Below are positions 46,558-55,747 of a stretch of 64,000 nt of DNA, piece by piece. The notes under the pieces are model-generated. The model saw nothing but the letters and a program-made list of their open reading frames with translations. It was not told the origin of the DNA and made no database searches. The stretch spans positions 1-64,000 of the forward strand of contig CACHEI010000007.1 of the NCBI GenBank assembly GCA_902578815.1. The letters run 5' to 3'. Origin of the DNA: an uncultured SAR116 cluster alpha proteobacterium. GTDB lineage: Bacteria; Pseudomonadota; Alphaproteobacteria; Puniceispirillales; Puniceispirillaceae. Every line of letters begins with the position of its first letter. The first letter of the stretch is position 1. The position numbers and the translations under genes are program-made.

Positions 46558-47064
46558 TTATTGGCCTCCACCTTCGTTTCCGCTATCATCATCTGCAACC
46601 ATCGTCCAGATTTTCTGCTCGGCGCACGACTCCGGTTTTGGTAGGCTGCGGAATTGTTCGGTGATGCCATTCTCACCAGCCTCGCGCTGAATGCAGAGCA
46701 ACGTGCCAATCTTGTGCGACTCGCATAGGTCAGCCATGAAGCTGATTTCCTGCTCTGCCGCGGCCAATGCGTCCTGTCGAGAGGGTGCACCAAATACCTG
46801 TTCAAACCAATCAGCAAGACTCGCCTCAAGTGCCTCCACATCCCGCGGCTTCGCCGTTGCCACGCTAACCAGGGTCGAAAACCCATGGCTCTCACACCCC
46901 ACAAACCCATTGGCAAATGCCTGATTCCACTTGCCGGTGATTTGGTCAGCCTGCATTGAGGAGAAAACAAAACTACCCGGAAGCGCCCATTCGCCCTCCT
47001 CGGCAACATGCGGAAAGACATTCAGGTCGGACGCGTCGAAGCGGATTGTCCGGGCCAGTTTCAT
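46558..47064 (-). CDS. DUF6505 family protein
   Basis: A 168-residue protein, start MKLARTIRFDASDLNVF, with GEWALPGSFVFS, QAFANGFVGCESHGFSTLV and FMADLCESHKIGTLLCIQRE. These features agree with DUF6505. Its start overlaps the stop of the ligase-fold gene by four bases (ATGA), so the two are translationally coupled. No membrane segment or signal is present. Unknown function. Confidence 0.78.
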   Translation of the reverse strand: MKLARTIRFDASDLNVFPHVAEEGEWALPGSFVFSSMQADQITGKWNQAFANGFVGCESHGFSTLVSVATAKPRDVEALEASLADWFEQVFGAPSRQDALAAAEQEISFMADLCESHKIGTLLCIQREAGENGITEQFRSLPKPESCAEQKIWTMVADDDSGNEGGGQ

Positions 47065-47840
47065 AGTGGCCTCATCGGGCCCGTCATGTCTGCAAAGCGG
47101 TGGGCTGGTATGCTGATGACCTGACCATCAATTTTCAGTAGCGCCTGACCATCTTCATCTAGTCCTAGCCAATCGGCGACTGAACCAGCCCCGAGCTCGA
47201 CAACCGCATTGGTCAGCGCCCGGTTCTGCCAGGCGTCAAAAAGAGGACGAAAACCATCCTGTTCCCAGCGATTGATCCAAGCCAGAAAATGCCGACTAGA
47301 TGCCTCGATGATGCGGGTGGTAGAAATGTGAGTGCCGCTCTCCTCGATCAGCGAGGTTTCATCATGCACTCCAGAGGCCAGCGTTGCCTCTATGTCGGTA
47401 TCCATCCGGATGGCGGCACTTGCAACCATCCATCTCGGTTCATCACCGAGCTCTGCAGCCGGGTCAGAGGCAATCTGAACATGCCCCGCCCTTCCCTTGT
47501 TGAGCAAAATGTAACCGGGGAAGAGATAATTAACTTCAACCTCGGGTGGAGCGATGGCCCCGATTGCGTCACCGACACCGATTATCAGCGCGTGGAACAT
47601 CTGCGCCGCCTTCAATGAGGTCACGTCCGGTGCCAACGCAACCGACAGCTGGGCGAGCCCGCCAGCCGCCGCATAGAAAACGGTGCCAACCTCACTCTGG
47701 TTGGCAGCCGATACAGCAAGGGCATGGACATCGCCATGGTGCGCCAGCGCATCTGCATCCACCTCACAGGGTGTCAACAGAGGAGGCAATCGTGGCTCAC
47801 CCTCATAATCATCCGGGTCGGGTGTATAATAAATGCTCAT
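47061..47840 (-). CDS. biotin/lipoate-protein ligase-fold protein, probably catalytically degenerate
   Basis: A 259-residue protein with the BPL/LplA/LipB fold: LAVSAANQSEVGTVFYAAAG and LKAAQMFHALIIGVGDAIGA. The C-terminal small domain includes WLGLDEDGQALLKIDGQV. The biotin-ligase motif KWPND should sit where residues 103-109 read VNYLFPG, and the GRGR loop is absent, so normal ligase chemistry is unlikely. Starts and stops overlap by four bases on both sides (mrp before, DUF6505 after). That tight coupling suggests it acts with Mrp and DUF6505, perhaps as a binding module. Confidence 0.78.
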   Translation of the reverse strand: MSIYYTPDPDDYEGEPRLPPLLTPCEVDADALAHHGDVHALAVSAANQSEVGTVFYAAAGGLAQLSVALAPDVTSLKAAQMFHALIIGVGDAIGAIAPPEVEVNYLFPGYILLNKGRAGHVQIASDPAAELGDEPRWMVASAAIRMDTDIEATLASGVHDETSLIEESGTHISTTRIIEASSRHFLAWINRWEQDGFRPLFDAWQNRALTNAVVELGAGSVADWLGLDEDGQALLKIDGQVISIPAHRFADMTGPMRPL

Positions 47841-48913
47841 CGCCCCGCCTCGAGCCGGAGCCCTGCAACATCGATCAGACGGCGAGCAATGGTGCGAAAA
47901 ATTTTTGCCTGCACTGAACGTGGTTCAGTAACCACAACGGGTGATCCTCCATCACCTCCAACACGAATTGAGAGGGACAACGGCACCTCACCAAGCATCT
48001 CAACACCGCGCCTTCGGGCTTCAGTAGCAACACCACCCTCACCAAAAATGTGATCCTCACGCCCACAGTCAGGGCATTTCCATATTGCCATATTCTGGAT
48101 CATCCCAAGGATTGGCACCTCTGCTTTTTCAAACATAGTCAATGCCTTGACTACATCAAGAAGTGCAATATCCTGAGGCGTCGACACAATCACTGCACCC
48201 GACAAATTGACCTGCTGCGCAAGCGAAATCTGTATATCGCCGGTACCAGGGGGCAAATCGACAATGATTACATCAAGCTCGCCCCAAGCAACATTGTCCA
48301 GCATTTGCGTCAGCGCCGACTGCACCATTGGTCCACGCCAGATCATCGCGGTGTTATCAGGCACAAGCAACCCCATCGACATTAGCTTTACACCGTAATT
48401 TTCAAGCGGCACGACCATGTCGCCACCGGCGCTTGCTGGTCGGCCGCTCACACCAAGCATCCGCGGCTGCGAGGGACCGTAAACATCGGCATCCAGAATG
48501 CCGACACGCAGCCCCTCAAGTTTCAGCGCCACGGCTAAATTTGCGGCTGTCGTGGATTTGCCAACACCGCCCTTGCCCGACGCCACGGCAATGAAGCGGC
48601 GCACCCTACTCTCGATCACTTTTTCAACGGTAGTGTCGGGCGGTGTCTCAGCAGTGGCCGCGCTGCTATGGGCTGTAACCATTACTGTGGTACTGGTCAC
48701 ACCCGGAATCGCCCGCACAGCAGCTTCAGCGGCACGGCGCACCGGCTCCATTGCCGGACCACGATGCGGTGGAACCTGTAGGGCAAAGCTGACATTGCTC
48801 TTTTTGACATGCAGGCCAGTCACCATGTCGAGCGTGACAAGATCCTTGCCCTGCGAGGGGTCCTCGACCTTACGCAGCGCCGTCAGAACCTGGTGTTCGG
48901 TGATATCCGCCAT
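47837..48913 (-). CDS. apbC: Mrp/NBP35-type iron-sulfur cluster carrier ATPase
   Basis: P-loop ATPase that carries and delivers Fe-S clusters. From ATG 48913 the product is 358 aa; a TTG four codons earlier is less likely. The N-terminal DUF59/MIP18-like domain (VLTALRKVEDPSQGKDLV) is followed by the deviant Walker A SGKGGVGKST, DADVYGPSQPRML, DLPPGTGD and the CxxC cluster site CPDCGRED. It is in the middle of a tight operon (9 bases after DUF6494). That places a dedicated Fe-S carrier beside an Fe-S-rich formate dehydrogenase. Confidence 0.93.
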   Translation of the reverse strand: MADITEHQVLTALRKVEDPSQGKDLVTLDMVTGLHVKKSNVSFALQVPPHRGPAMEPVRRAAEAAVRAIPGVTSTTVMVTAHSSAATAETPPDTTVEKVIESRVRRFIAVASGKGGVGKSTTAANLAVALKLEGLRVGILDADVYGPSQPRMLGVSGRPASAGGDMVVPLENYGVKLMSMGLLVPDNTAMIWRGPMVQSALTQMLDNVAWGELDVIIVDLPPGTGDIQISLAQQVNLSGAVIVSTPQDIALLDVVKALTMFEKAEVPILGMIQNMAIWKCPDCGREDHIFGEGGVATEARRRGVEMLGEVPLSLSIRVGGDGGSPVVVTEPRSVQAKIFRTIARRLIDVAGLRLEAGR

Positions 48914-48921
48914 CACCAGGA

Positions 48922-49173
48922 TCAATTCTCGCCGTCAGGTGCGATCACTTGGGCCGAAACGCTGTGCGACAACCCCAACTCGGCAATCCTTAACTCAGCT
49001 GTGATGTCAATGCTGCCACCTGGGGCAAGTTTGCCGTCAGCAACGGCCTTGGCCACAGCTGCCTCGAGTTCCTGATGTGCGGTCACGCCAAGCTGTTTCA
49101 GAAATTTGCGCATACTTATCTCTGAAGCGGTCATCTCTCCTTGGTTTCTGCGACCATTGGATTTATCACTCAT
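48922..49173 (-). CDS. DUF6494 family protein
   Basis: An 83-residue protein. The core ISMRKFLKQLGVTAHQELE, then VADGKLAPGGSIDITAELRI, agrees with DUF6494. The N-terminal 15 residues are polar and probably flexible; a start at the later MTASEISM is possible. It is the first gene of the coupled run DUF6494-mrp-ligase fold-DUF6505-DUF6352. Function unknown. Confidence 0.8.
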   Translation of the reverse strand: MSDKSNGRRNQGEMTASEISMRKFLKQLGVTAHQELEAAVAKAVADGKLAPGGSIDITAELRIAELGLSHSVSAQVIAPDGEN

Positions 49174-49251
49174 TTTTTCTCCCTATAACACTCACAATCG
49201 TATCGTTAGATCCGCGTTCCAGACCACCGATGTTAAAGTCAGGCCAGATTT

Positions 49252-49674
49252 CTAATTTTTGACAGTATCTACATAGGCAAGTATGCGGTCCAAGTCATCA
49301 ACACTCAACTTTATTTCCTGCACAAAAGCGGGACGAGATTTGTCACGTTCCTCACTGATCCCAACAACAGTTACGAGGGCTGGGTGCGGTGGTAGTGTGA
49401 AAAACACTTCAAACCGGCGACGCCAATCCGCGAGATGCTTCATTCCCTTGAATGACGGAGTGGACTCAATACCGCCCTTGGGATTGATTTCGGGGACAAC
49501 ATGACAACGGGTGCAATGCTCAGCCACGATCGCTCGGCCCTCGGCGATCAAGTCAGCGCCAGCTGTCTGCGGTAAATAGAACAGAAGCAAGGCAACAGCA
49601 CCATGCCAGAATGGTGATTGTTGGCATTGCCTAAACTTCGTGCTCAACCGTGTAATCCAATCTCGTTTTGGCAT
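49252..49674 (-). CDS. small mono-haem c-type cytochrome
   Basis: A 140-residue exported protein: a hydrophobic segment (FWHGAVALLLFYLPQTAGA) ends near residue 40, and a single haem site CTRCH follows in the mature part. VPEINPKGGIESTPSFKGM may supply the distal ligand. The C-terminal helix (LSVDDLDRILAYVDTV) matches class I cytochromes c. It is near the formate dehydrogenase genes and could take electrons to or from the WD40-cytochrome c, which is inference. A 51-base gap separates it from the DUF3144-like gene. Confidence 0.82.
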   Translation of the reverse strand: MPKRDWITRLSTKFRQCQQSPFWHGAVALLLFYLPQTAGADLIAEGRAIVAEHCTRCHVVPEINPKGGIESTPSFKGMKHLADWRRRFEVFFTLPPHPALVTVVGISEERDKSRPAFVQEIKLSVDDLDRILAYVDTVKN

Positions 49675-49725
49675 CGTCTTCCTCCTGCCATTTGATTGTT
49701 TATTACGGACCCTGAATGATAGACC

Positions 49726-50049
49726 CTAGACGGTCGGATCTGCCATGTGAGTGCGCAGCATGTCCTGATACTGTTTGGTCATGTGATCAATGAATTTTTC
49801 CTGTTCATCTACAGCCAGTACATTTTTGCCGACATGTGCAGCGTATCTGGCGGCAGCAAACATCATCACCAGTTGCAGATCTGTGGCTGCCACTTTTTTA
49901 CTGCGTTGATTGGCCAACGAAATGAATTGGTCAGCTAGCCGGACAAACGAATCACCATCAAGGCAGCCACTGTTTGCCCCTGCCTGTTCGCGCGTTTCCG
50001 GTCGATCATGCCAATTTGGAAACGCGGATTTTTCGTCTAAAGCCGTCAT
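49726..50049 (-). CDS. DUF3144-like small protein
   Basis: From ATG 50049 (107 aa), chosen because it overlaps the stop of the ModE-like gene by one base (TGATG); the longer in-frame start adds eight residues. The central FVRLADQFISLANQRSKKV, VMMFAAARYAAHVGKN and the final MTKQYQDMLRTHM resemble DUF3144. It is helical and soluble. The coupling to the regulator suggests both are made together. Function unknown. Confidence 0.6.
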   Translation of the reverse strand: MTALDEKSAFPNWHDRPETREQAGANSGCLDGDSFVRLADQFISLANQRSKKVAATDLQLVMMFAAARYAAHVGKNVLAVDEQEKFIDHMTKQYQDMLRTHMADPTV

Positions 50050-50531
50050 CACTCTTCCCCTTGCCCTGTCCATACTCGAACTAAGTTACCATTTCTGGAC
50101 AATTTCCGCTGTGTCTCTGGCCCCTCCACATCATCAAGGCTAGCTTTGCCGATATTGGCCGTTGCCTGAACAGTCTGCAACCATTCTGACAGGCCAGCAA
50201 ACCCTGACTGAATTTTTGCTTCATGGCTATTAAATCGTCGCACGAGTTCTTTACCGAGCTCAGTGATTGCCGCCCCACCATGTTTGCTTCCACCTCGCAC
50301 CGTCTCAATGAGCGCTGCATCAAACCCCTGCTGCAACGAGGTAATTAGGAACCAGGCGCGCCGATAACCCATACCTAACTCGCGGGCGGCAGCGCTAATA
50401 GACCCAAGCTCGTCAATCTTTTCCAAAAGGCGTATTTTGCCGATGCCGATGGTTTCGTCGGCAACAAACCATTTAACGCGGATACCGGGTGTCCGCGGTC
50501 TCCTGGCATTCGCTTCGTTCATAATCGACAT
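50049..50531 (-). CDS. ModE-like winged-helix regulator lacking the metal-binding domain
   Basis: A 160-residue protein with the ModE N-terminal winged helix-turn-helix: IGIGKIRLLEKIDELGSISA, AARELGMGYRRAWFLITSLQ and GGSKHGGAAITELGKELV. In ModE this is followed by two molbindin (TOBE) domains that sense molybdate; here only a short tail remains, so direct oxyanion sensing is not evident. A palindrome starts ten bases upstream of its ATG and lies between it and the divergent tupA, which suggests it controls both genes. It may act as a tungstate- or molybdate-linked regulator of the FDH cluster (inference). Confidence 0.82.
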   Translation of the reverse strand: MSIMNEANARRPRTPGIRVKWFVADETIGIGKIRLLEKIDELGSISAAARELGMGYRRAWFLITSLQQGFDAALIETVRGGSKHGGAAITELGKELVRRFNSHEAKIQSGFAGLSEWLQTVQATANIGKASLDDVEGPETQRKLSRNGNLVRVWTGQGEE

Positions 50532-50540
50532 CCATTCTAC

Positions 50541-50564
50541 CGTTATGTCATTTTTGACATAACG
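50541..50564. promoter_or_regulatory. perfect palindrome between the ModE-like gene and tupA
   Basis: CGTTATGTCA and its reverse complement TGACATAACG flank a four-base T spacer. The outer CGTTAT...ATAACG layout resembles the ModE operator (CGTTATATA-type half sites). It lies ten bases from the regulator start and about 105 bases before tupA, so it could regulate both directions. The ModE-like protein is the natural candidate to bind it. Confidence 0.6.
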
Positions 50565-50669
50565 ACTTTACAATTTCACCAAAAAGAACAACAAGAGAGT
50601 GGATCAACGTTCTCACGCAGGCAAGGGTACCTTGCGGCAATATTCGCTTTTTTTCGGAGTTTGGAAAGA

Positions 50670-51506
50670 ATGTGTAACAGTGTTTTAGGTTGTGTGCTCT
50701 CAGTATTCATTATAGGGACAGGGTTTTGCGTCAGTTCCGTCAATGCTGCAACAGTCAACGCTGAGTCGATTATCGTGCAATCGACAACATCGACACAGAA
50801 CGCGGGTTTCTATGAACATATAGTCCCGCTTTTTGAGCAAGCGAGCGGCATCAAGGTAAAAGTTGTTGCTGTTGGCACAGGTCAAGCACTGCAAAATGCC
50901 CGCAATTGCGATGGTGACCTACTAATCGTCCATTCAACAAAGCACGAATTGGCCTTCGTCGCCGCTGGTTTTGGCCTCGCTCGTCATAATCTAATGTATA
51001 ATGATTTCATCCTTCTCGGCCCGAAATCCGACCCTGCGGGCATCAGAGGCGGTTCTGACATCGGCGTAGCTCTATCCATAATCGCATCTAAGAATGCAAA
51101 ATTTGCGTCACGCGGCGACAATAGCGGAACGAACGAGGCAGAGCGACTGCTTTGGGCACTAACCGACACCAAGCCAGACAGCAGTATCAATGGCTGGTAT
51201 CTCGAAACTGGACGCGGTATGGGCGCGACACTGAATTTTGCGGTTCAGTCTGACAGCTACACGTTAAGTGATCGGGCTACATGGCTGGCTTTTGGCAACA
51301 AGATGACGCACGAAATACTTCTTGAGGGAGACCCACGCCTATTCAATCAGTATGGCGTCGTAACGATCAATCCGGCGCGGTGTCCAGAAGTTAAATCAGC
51401 TGCTGCCGCCAAATTTGTCGATTGGCTGTTGTCCGCTGAAGGCCAGACTAGCATCGGCACCCTAACGCGTGACAGCCAACTACTGTTTTTTCCCAACGCC
51501 AATTAA
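50670..51506 (+). CDS. tupA: tungstate-binding periplasmic protein TupA
   Basis: Substrate-binding component of the TupABC tungstate transporter. The 278-residue product has a signal peptide (VLSVFIIGTGFCVSSVNA). The family motifs follow: STTSTQNAGFYEHIVPLF, VGTGQALQNARNCDGD, LMYNDFILLGPKSDPAGI, SRGDNSGT and GWYLETGRGMGATL. ATG 50670 was chosen over a TTG nine bases earlier. Genes for the permease and ATPase (tupB, tupC) do not follow; glnB does. It is divergent from the ModE-like regulator across the palindrome. Confidence 0.92.
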   Translation: MCNSVLGCVLSVFIIGTGFCVSSVNAATVNAESIIVQSTTSTQNAGFYEHIVPLFEQASGIKVKVVAVGTGQALQNARNCDGDLLIVHSTKHELAFVAAGFGLARHNLMYNDFILLGPKSDPAGIRGGSDIGVALSIIASKNAKFASRGDNSGTNEAERLLWALTDTKPDSSINGWYLETGRGMGATLNFAVQSDSYTLSDRATWLAFGNKMTHEILLEGDPRLFNQYGVVTINPARCPEVKSAAAAKFVDWLLSAEGQTSIGTLTRDSQLLFFPNAN

Positions 51507-51665
51507 CCTTTAGCCGATTGGCAGCTTTAGAACGCCGCCAAATTATTTGCATATTTTTTAGGCAATCTGCACAAAAACCGCGCTATGGCAGCTGATTCGC
51601 CTATGCGAACGGCGCCGGGTTGTCCTTAGTGATTGCGTGTTTTGTTGGGGACAGGTGTTATGTGA

Positions 51666-52055
<390 letters not shown>

Positions 52056-52142
52056 CTCGATAATCCACATAGCACGGTTGTTTCAATCAAGACGTTGGCA
52101 TGAGCCGACACCAACTGCACAGAACAATGGAAGGATACCCAA

Positions 52143-53552
52143 ATGTCTGACGCAAAACAAATCATGGACATGATCCGTGAAAAAGACATCAAATATGTTG
52201 ATCTGCGGTTCACTGATCCGCGTGGCAAAATGCAGCATGTGACCCAGCATATCGATACCATTAATGAAGATAGCCTTGCGGAGGGCTTCATGTTTGACGG
52301 ATCGTCGATTGCTGGCTGGAAAGCCATAAACGAGTCTGACATGACACTGATGCCGGATCTGTATCGCGCCTATGTAGACCCATTCTTTGCTCAGCCAACC
52401 CTTGCACTTTTCTGTGATGTGTTGGAGCCAAACACTGGTGAGCCCTACTCTCGCGACCCACGTGGAACAGCGAAAGCCGCTCTCGCCCACATGGAAGCCA
52501 CGGGTATCGGCGACAAAGCGTTTTTTGGTCCGGAGGCCGAATTTTTCCTATTTGAGGATGTGAAGATCGACGTTTCAATGAACCGCGCTATGTACGAGGT
52601 CGATTCCGTTGAAGGGCCGTACAACAGTTCTCGCGAATATGACGAAGGTAATATGGGCCACCGTCCAGGCGTCAAGGGCGGGTACTTCCCTGTACCACCG
52701 ATTGACTCCGGACAGGATATTCGCTCCGAGATGGTATCAGTGATGGCCGACATGGGAATCAATGTCGAAAAACACCACCACGAGGTCGCTCCATCGCAGC
52801 ACGAGCTTGGCATTAAGTTCGGTACATTAATCGAGACAGCTGACAACCTGCAGCTCTATAAATATTCTGTGCATCAAGTAGCGCATGCTTATGGTCTTTC
52901 AGCAACCTTCCTGCCAAAGCCGATTGCCGGTGACAATGGGTCAGGCATGCATGTCCACCAGTCAATCTGGAATGATGGTAAGCCACTGTTTGCAGGAAAT
53001 GGCTATGCTGACCTGTCGGAGAACGCGTTGTTTTATATTGGCGGCATCATCAAGCATGCCAAGTCATTGAACGCATTCACCAATGCCTCGACGAACAGCT
53101 ACAAGCGGCTGATTCCCGGCTATGAGGCACCAGTGCTTCTTGCGTACTCATCGCGCAACCGCTCCGCCTCATGTCGTATCCCGCACGTGAATTCGCCAAA
53201 TGGCAAGCGCATTGAAGTCCGCTTCCCCGATGCAACAGCTAACCCCTACTTAGCGTTTTCAGCTATGTTGATGGCCGGCCTTGACGGTATCCAGAACAAG
53301 ATTCACCCAGGCGATCCCATGGACAAAGATCTGTACGACCTGCCAGCTGAAGAGCTGGCGCAAATCCCAACAGTTAGTGCATCGCTGCGTGAAGCGCTGG
53401 AAGCACTTGATTCAGACCGTGCGTATCTTACCCAGGGCAACGTCTTCACCGACGAGCAAATAGACGCTTATATAGAGTTAAAGATGGAAGAAGTTATCAA
53501 GCTAGAACACACACCGCACCCAGTCGAGTTCCAAATGTATTACTCTTACTAG
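52143..53552 (+). CDS. glnA: type I glutamine synthetase
   Basis: Makes glutamine from glutamate and ammonia. At 469 residues it matches the adenylylated GSI-beta class. Seen: DGSSIAGW near the N-terminus, the metal-ligand stretch [37 protein letters not shown] and [10 protein letters not shown]. The regulatory Tyr of KDLYDLP corresponds to E. coli Tyr397. It is cotranscribed with glnB and ends at a strong terminator. Confidence 0.97.
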   Translation: MSDAKQIMDMIREKDIKYVDLRFTDPRGKMQHVTQHIDTINEDSLAEGFMFDGSSIAGWKAINESDMTLMPDLYRAYVDPFFAQPTLALFCDVLEPNTGEPYSRDPRGTAKAALAHMEATGIGDKAFFGPEAEFFLFEDVKIDVSMNRAMYEVDSVEGPYNSSREYDEGNMGHRPGVKGGYFPVPPIDSGQDIRSEMVSVMADMGINVEKHHHEVAPSQHELGIKFGTLIETADNLQLYKYSVHQVAHAYGLSATFLPKPIAGDNGSGMHVHQSIWNDGKPLFAGNGYADLSENALFYIGGIIKHAKSLNAFTNASTNSYKRLIPGYEAPVLLAYSSRNRSASCRIPHVNSPNGKRIEVRFPDATANPYLAFSAMLMAGLDGIQNKIHPGDPMDKDLYDLPAEELAQIPTVSASLREALEALDSDRAYLTQGNVFTDEQIDAYIELKMEEVIKLEHTPHPVEFQMYYSY

Positions 53553-53620
53553 GCCAAAGCTCTAACAAGTAAAATCAGGCAGAGGCGATTACACCAGCCC
53601 CAGCCCGGCCTAAAATGCAT

Positions 53621-53645
53621 CCCCCCGATAACAACATCGGGGGGG
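53621..53645 (+). terminator. rho-independent-type terminator after glnA
   Basis: CCCCCCGAT and ATCGGGGGG form a nine-base GC-rich stem around a six-base loop (AACAAC), followed by TTTGACTTT. The T-run is short, but the stem is strong and lies 70 bases after the glnA stop, before parE. Confidence 0.75.
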
Positions 53646-53748
53646 TTTGACTTTGAGGCTCAATATTTCGGGGGGAGTGTTGAACAAGAGCACTACATAT
53701 GGTAGGCTCAAAACATAGGTCATTATTTCCAATTTAAGAATTCAAAAC

Positions 53749-55731
53749 ATGACTGATCTGTTTGGCGCGATGGCGCCTGATGACAATTATGACGCGTCCA
53801 ACATTGAGATACTGGAAGGGCTCGAACCGGTGCGGCATCGCCCGGGAATGTATATTGGCGGCACTGACGACCGTGCTCTTCATCATCTCGCAGCCGAAAT
53901 CCTTGATAATTCTATGGATGAAGCCGTTGCCGGGCACGCTAATCGCATCGACATTACATTGGAATCACCTGACACGCTTTCGATCCGTGATAATGGCCGT
54001 GGCATGCCAATTGGCCGGCACCCTAAATTCCCCGACAAATCAGCCGTCGAAATAATCATGACAACGCTACATGCCGGAGGCAAATTTTCTGGTGATTCTT
54101 ATGCCACCTCGGGTGGCTTGCATGGCGTTGGCGCATCGGTGGTGAATGCGCTGTCCTCGCTCCTAACGGTAGAAATTGCCCGCGACAAAAAGCTCTATAG
54201 TCAGACGTTCTCACGCGGCCTGCCGCGGGGAAAGCTAACCGAGATTGGCAGCGCGCCAAACCGGCGCGGAACAAAAGTGAGCTTCACTCCCGATACCGAA
54301 ATTTTCGGTGACACGGCGCATTTCAAGCCTGCCACTCTCTTCCGATTAGCAAAATCAAAGGCGTTCCTGTTTGCCGGCGTGAAAATCCGTTGGAAATGTG
54401 ACTCAACGCTGCTAGGCAATGATGATTCTGTGCCGCCTGAGGCGGTGCTGCATTACCCGGGCGGACTTACTGATTATCTGAATGATGCCACTGCCCACAG
54501 AGCGCTGATGATCTCGACGCCCTTTGCCGAGCTGGCCGAACTGGATGGTCAGAAATTTGAGTGGGCGATCACATGGCTTGATATTGGTGAGGATGGGTTT
54601 TTCAATTCCTATTGCAATACCGTGCCAACACCAAATGGTGGCACCCATGAGACTGGGTTTCGGCAGGCGATCGTGCGTGGTTTAAGATCCTTTGGTGAGC
54701 TGTCTGGCAATCGCAAAGCGGCCGACATCACCGCCGATGATGTTCTTTTTAACAGTGCTGTCATGCTGTCGGTTTTCTTGCGTGATCCCCAATTTCAGGG
54801 TCAGACCAAGGATAAACTGGTTTCAAGTGATGCCACCCGCCTGACCGAGCAGGCGGTGCGCGACCGTTTTGATCATTGGCTTTCCGCCGACTCTGCCCGC
54901 GCAACGTTTTTGTTGGAGGCAGCAATTGAACGCGCCGAGGAACGCAAACGCCGCAAGAAAGAAAAAGAAGTTGCGCGCAAATCAGCAACCCGCAAGCTAC
55001 GCCTTCCAGGCAAACTTGCCGACTGCACAGCTAGCGATACCGAAATAACCGAATTGTTCCTTGTCGAGGGCGACTCAGCAGGTGGGTCAGCAAAGCAAGC
55101 GCGAAACCGCAAGACTCAAGCAGTACTTCCGCTGCGCGGCAAAATACTGAATGTAGCAAGCGCAACCACAGAAAAGCTGAGCGCAAATCAGGAACTGTCT
55201 GATCTGGCGTTGGCATTAGGTGTACGCCCCAGCAAGGATTTTAGACTTGATGACCTGCGCTATGGCCGCATAATAATCATGACGGACGCCGATGTTGATG
55301 GTGCACACATCGCGGCGCTGCTGATGACCTATTTTTATCGAGAGATGCCGCAACTGGTGGAGGCTGGTCGTCTTTATTTGGCGCAGCCACCGCTCTACCG
55401 CATGACGCAGGGCGGCAAAACACTGTATGCACTTGATAATGACCAGCGTGAGGAAATGATCACCAACAGCTTCGATGGGCGGGGCAAGATTGAAACCAGC
55501 CGCTTTAAGGGACTTGGTGAGATGCCCCCAGCACAGCTCAAGGAAACTACGATGAACCCGGAGAGTCGACGCCTGCTGCGCGTGGATTTGCCACGACGGG
55601 ATACGGTAGGGGCTGACTCGCGCCGCGACACCGACCAGCTTGTCAACACTCTGATGGGAAAGAAAGCCGAGCTGCGCTTCGGCTATATCCGCGATCACGC
55701 TGAGGAAGTACTTGCCGAGCTGGATGTTTAG
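53749..55731 (+). CDS. parE: DNA topoisomerase IV subunit B
   Basis: ATPase subunit of topoisomerase IV, which separates linked daughter chromosomes. The 660-residue product has the GHKL ATPase domain (EILDNSMDEAVAGHAN, IRDNGRGMPIGRHP, GGLHGVGASVVNAL), the TOPRIM motif VEGDSAGGSAKQARN and IIIMTDADVDGAHIAALL. The ParE versus GyrB choice rests on the short length and the start NIEILEGLEPVRHRPGMYIG. Its 3' end converges on the hydrolase gene after 16 bases. Confidence 0.94.
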   Translation: MTDLFGAMAPDDNYDASNIEILEGLEPVRHRPGMYIGGTDDRALHHLAAEILDNSMDEAVAGHANRIDITLESPDTLSIRDNGRGMPIGRHPKFPDKSAVEIIMTTLHAGGKFSGDSYATSGGLHGVGASVVNALSSLLTVEIARDKKLYSQTFSRGLPRGKLTEIGSAPNRRGTKVSFTPDTEIFGDTAHFKPATLFRLAKSKAFLFAGVKIRWKCDSTLLGNDDSVPPEAVLHYPGGLTDYLNDATAHRALMISTPFAELAELDGQKFEWAITWLDIGEDGFFNSYCNTVPTPNGGTHETGFRQAIVRGLRSFGELSGNRKAADITADDVLFNSAVMLSVFLRDPQFQGQTKDKLVSSDATRLTEQAVRDRFDHWLSADSARATFLLEAAIERAEERKRRKKEKEVARKSATRKLRLPGKLADCTASDTEITELFLVEGDSAGGSAKQARNRKTQAVLPLRGKILNVASATTEKLSANQELSDLALALGVRPSKDFRLDDLRYGRIIIMTDADVDGAHIAALLMTYFYREMPQLVEAGRLYLAQPPLYRMTQGGKTLYALDNDQREEMITNSFDGRGKIETSRFKGLGEMPPAQLKETTMNPESRRLLRVDLPRRDTVGADSRRDTDQLVNTLMGKKAELRFGYIRDHAEEVLAELDV

Positions 55732-55747
55732 GGTCAGGCACCAGCAA

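Noticed and set aside
51586-51600. Possible sigma-54 promoter ahead of glnB (TGGCAG ... TCGC)
   Set aside because: The GG and GC are ten bases apart as required, but the -12 element is TTCGC and not TTGC, and no NtrC-like sites were clear upstream.
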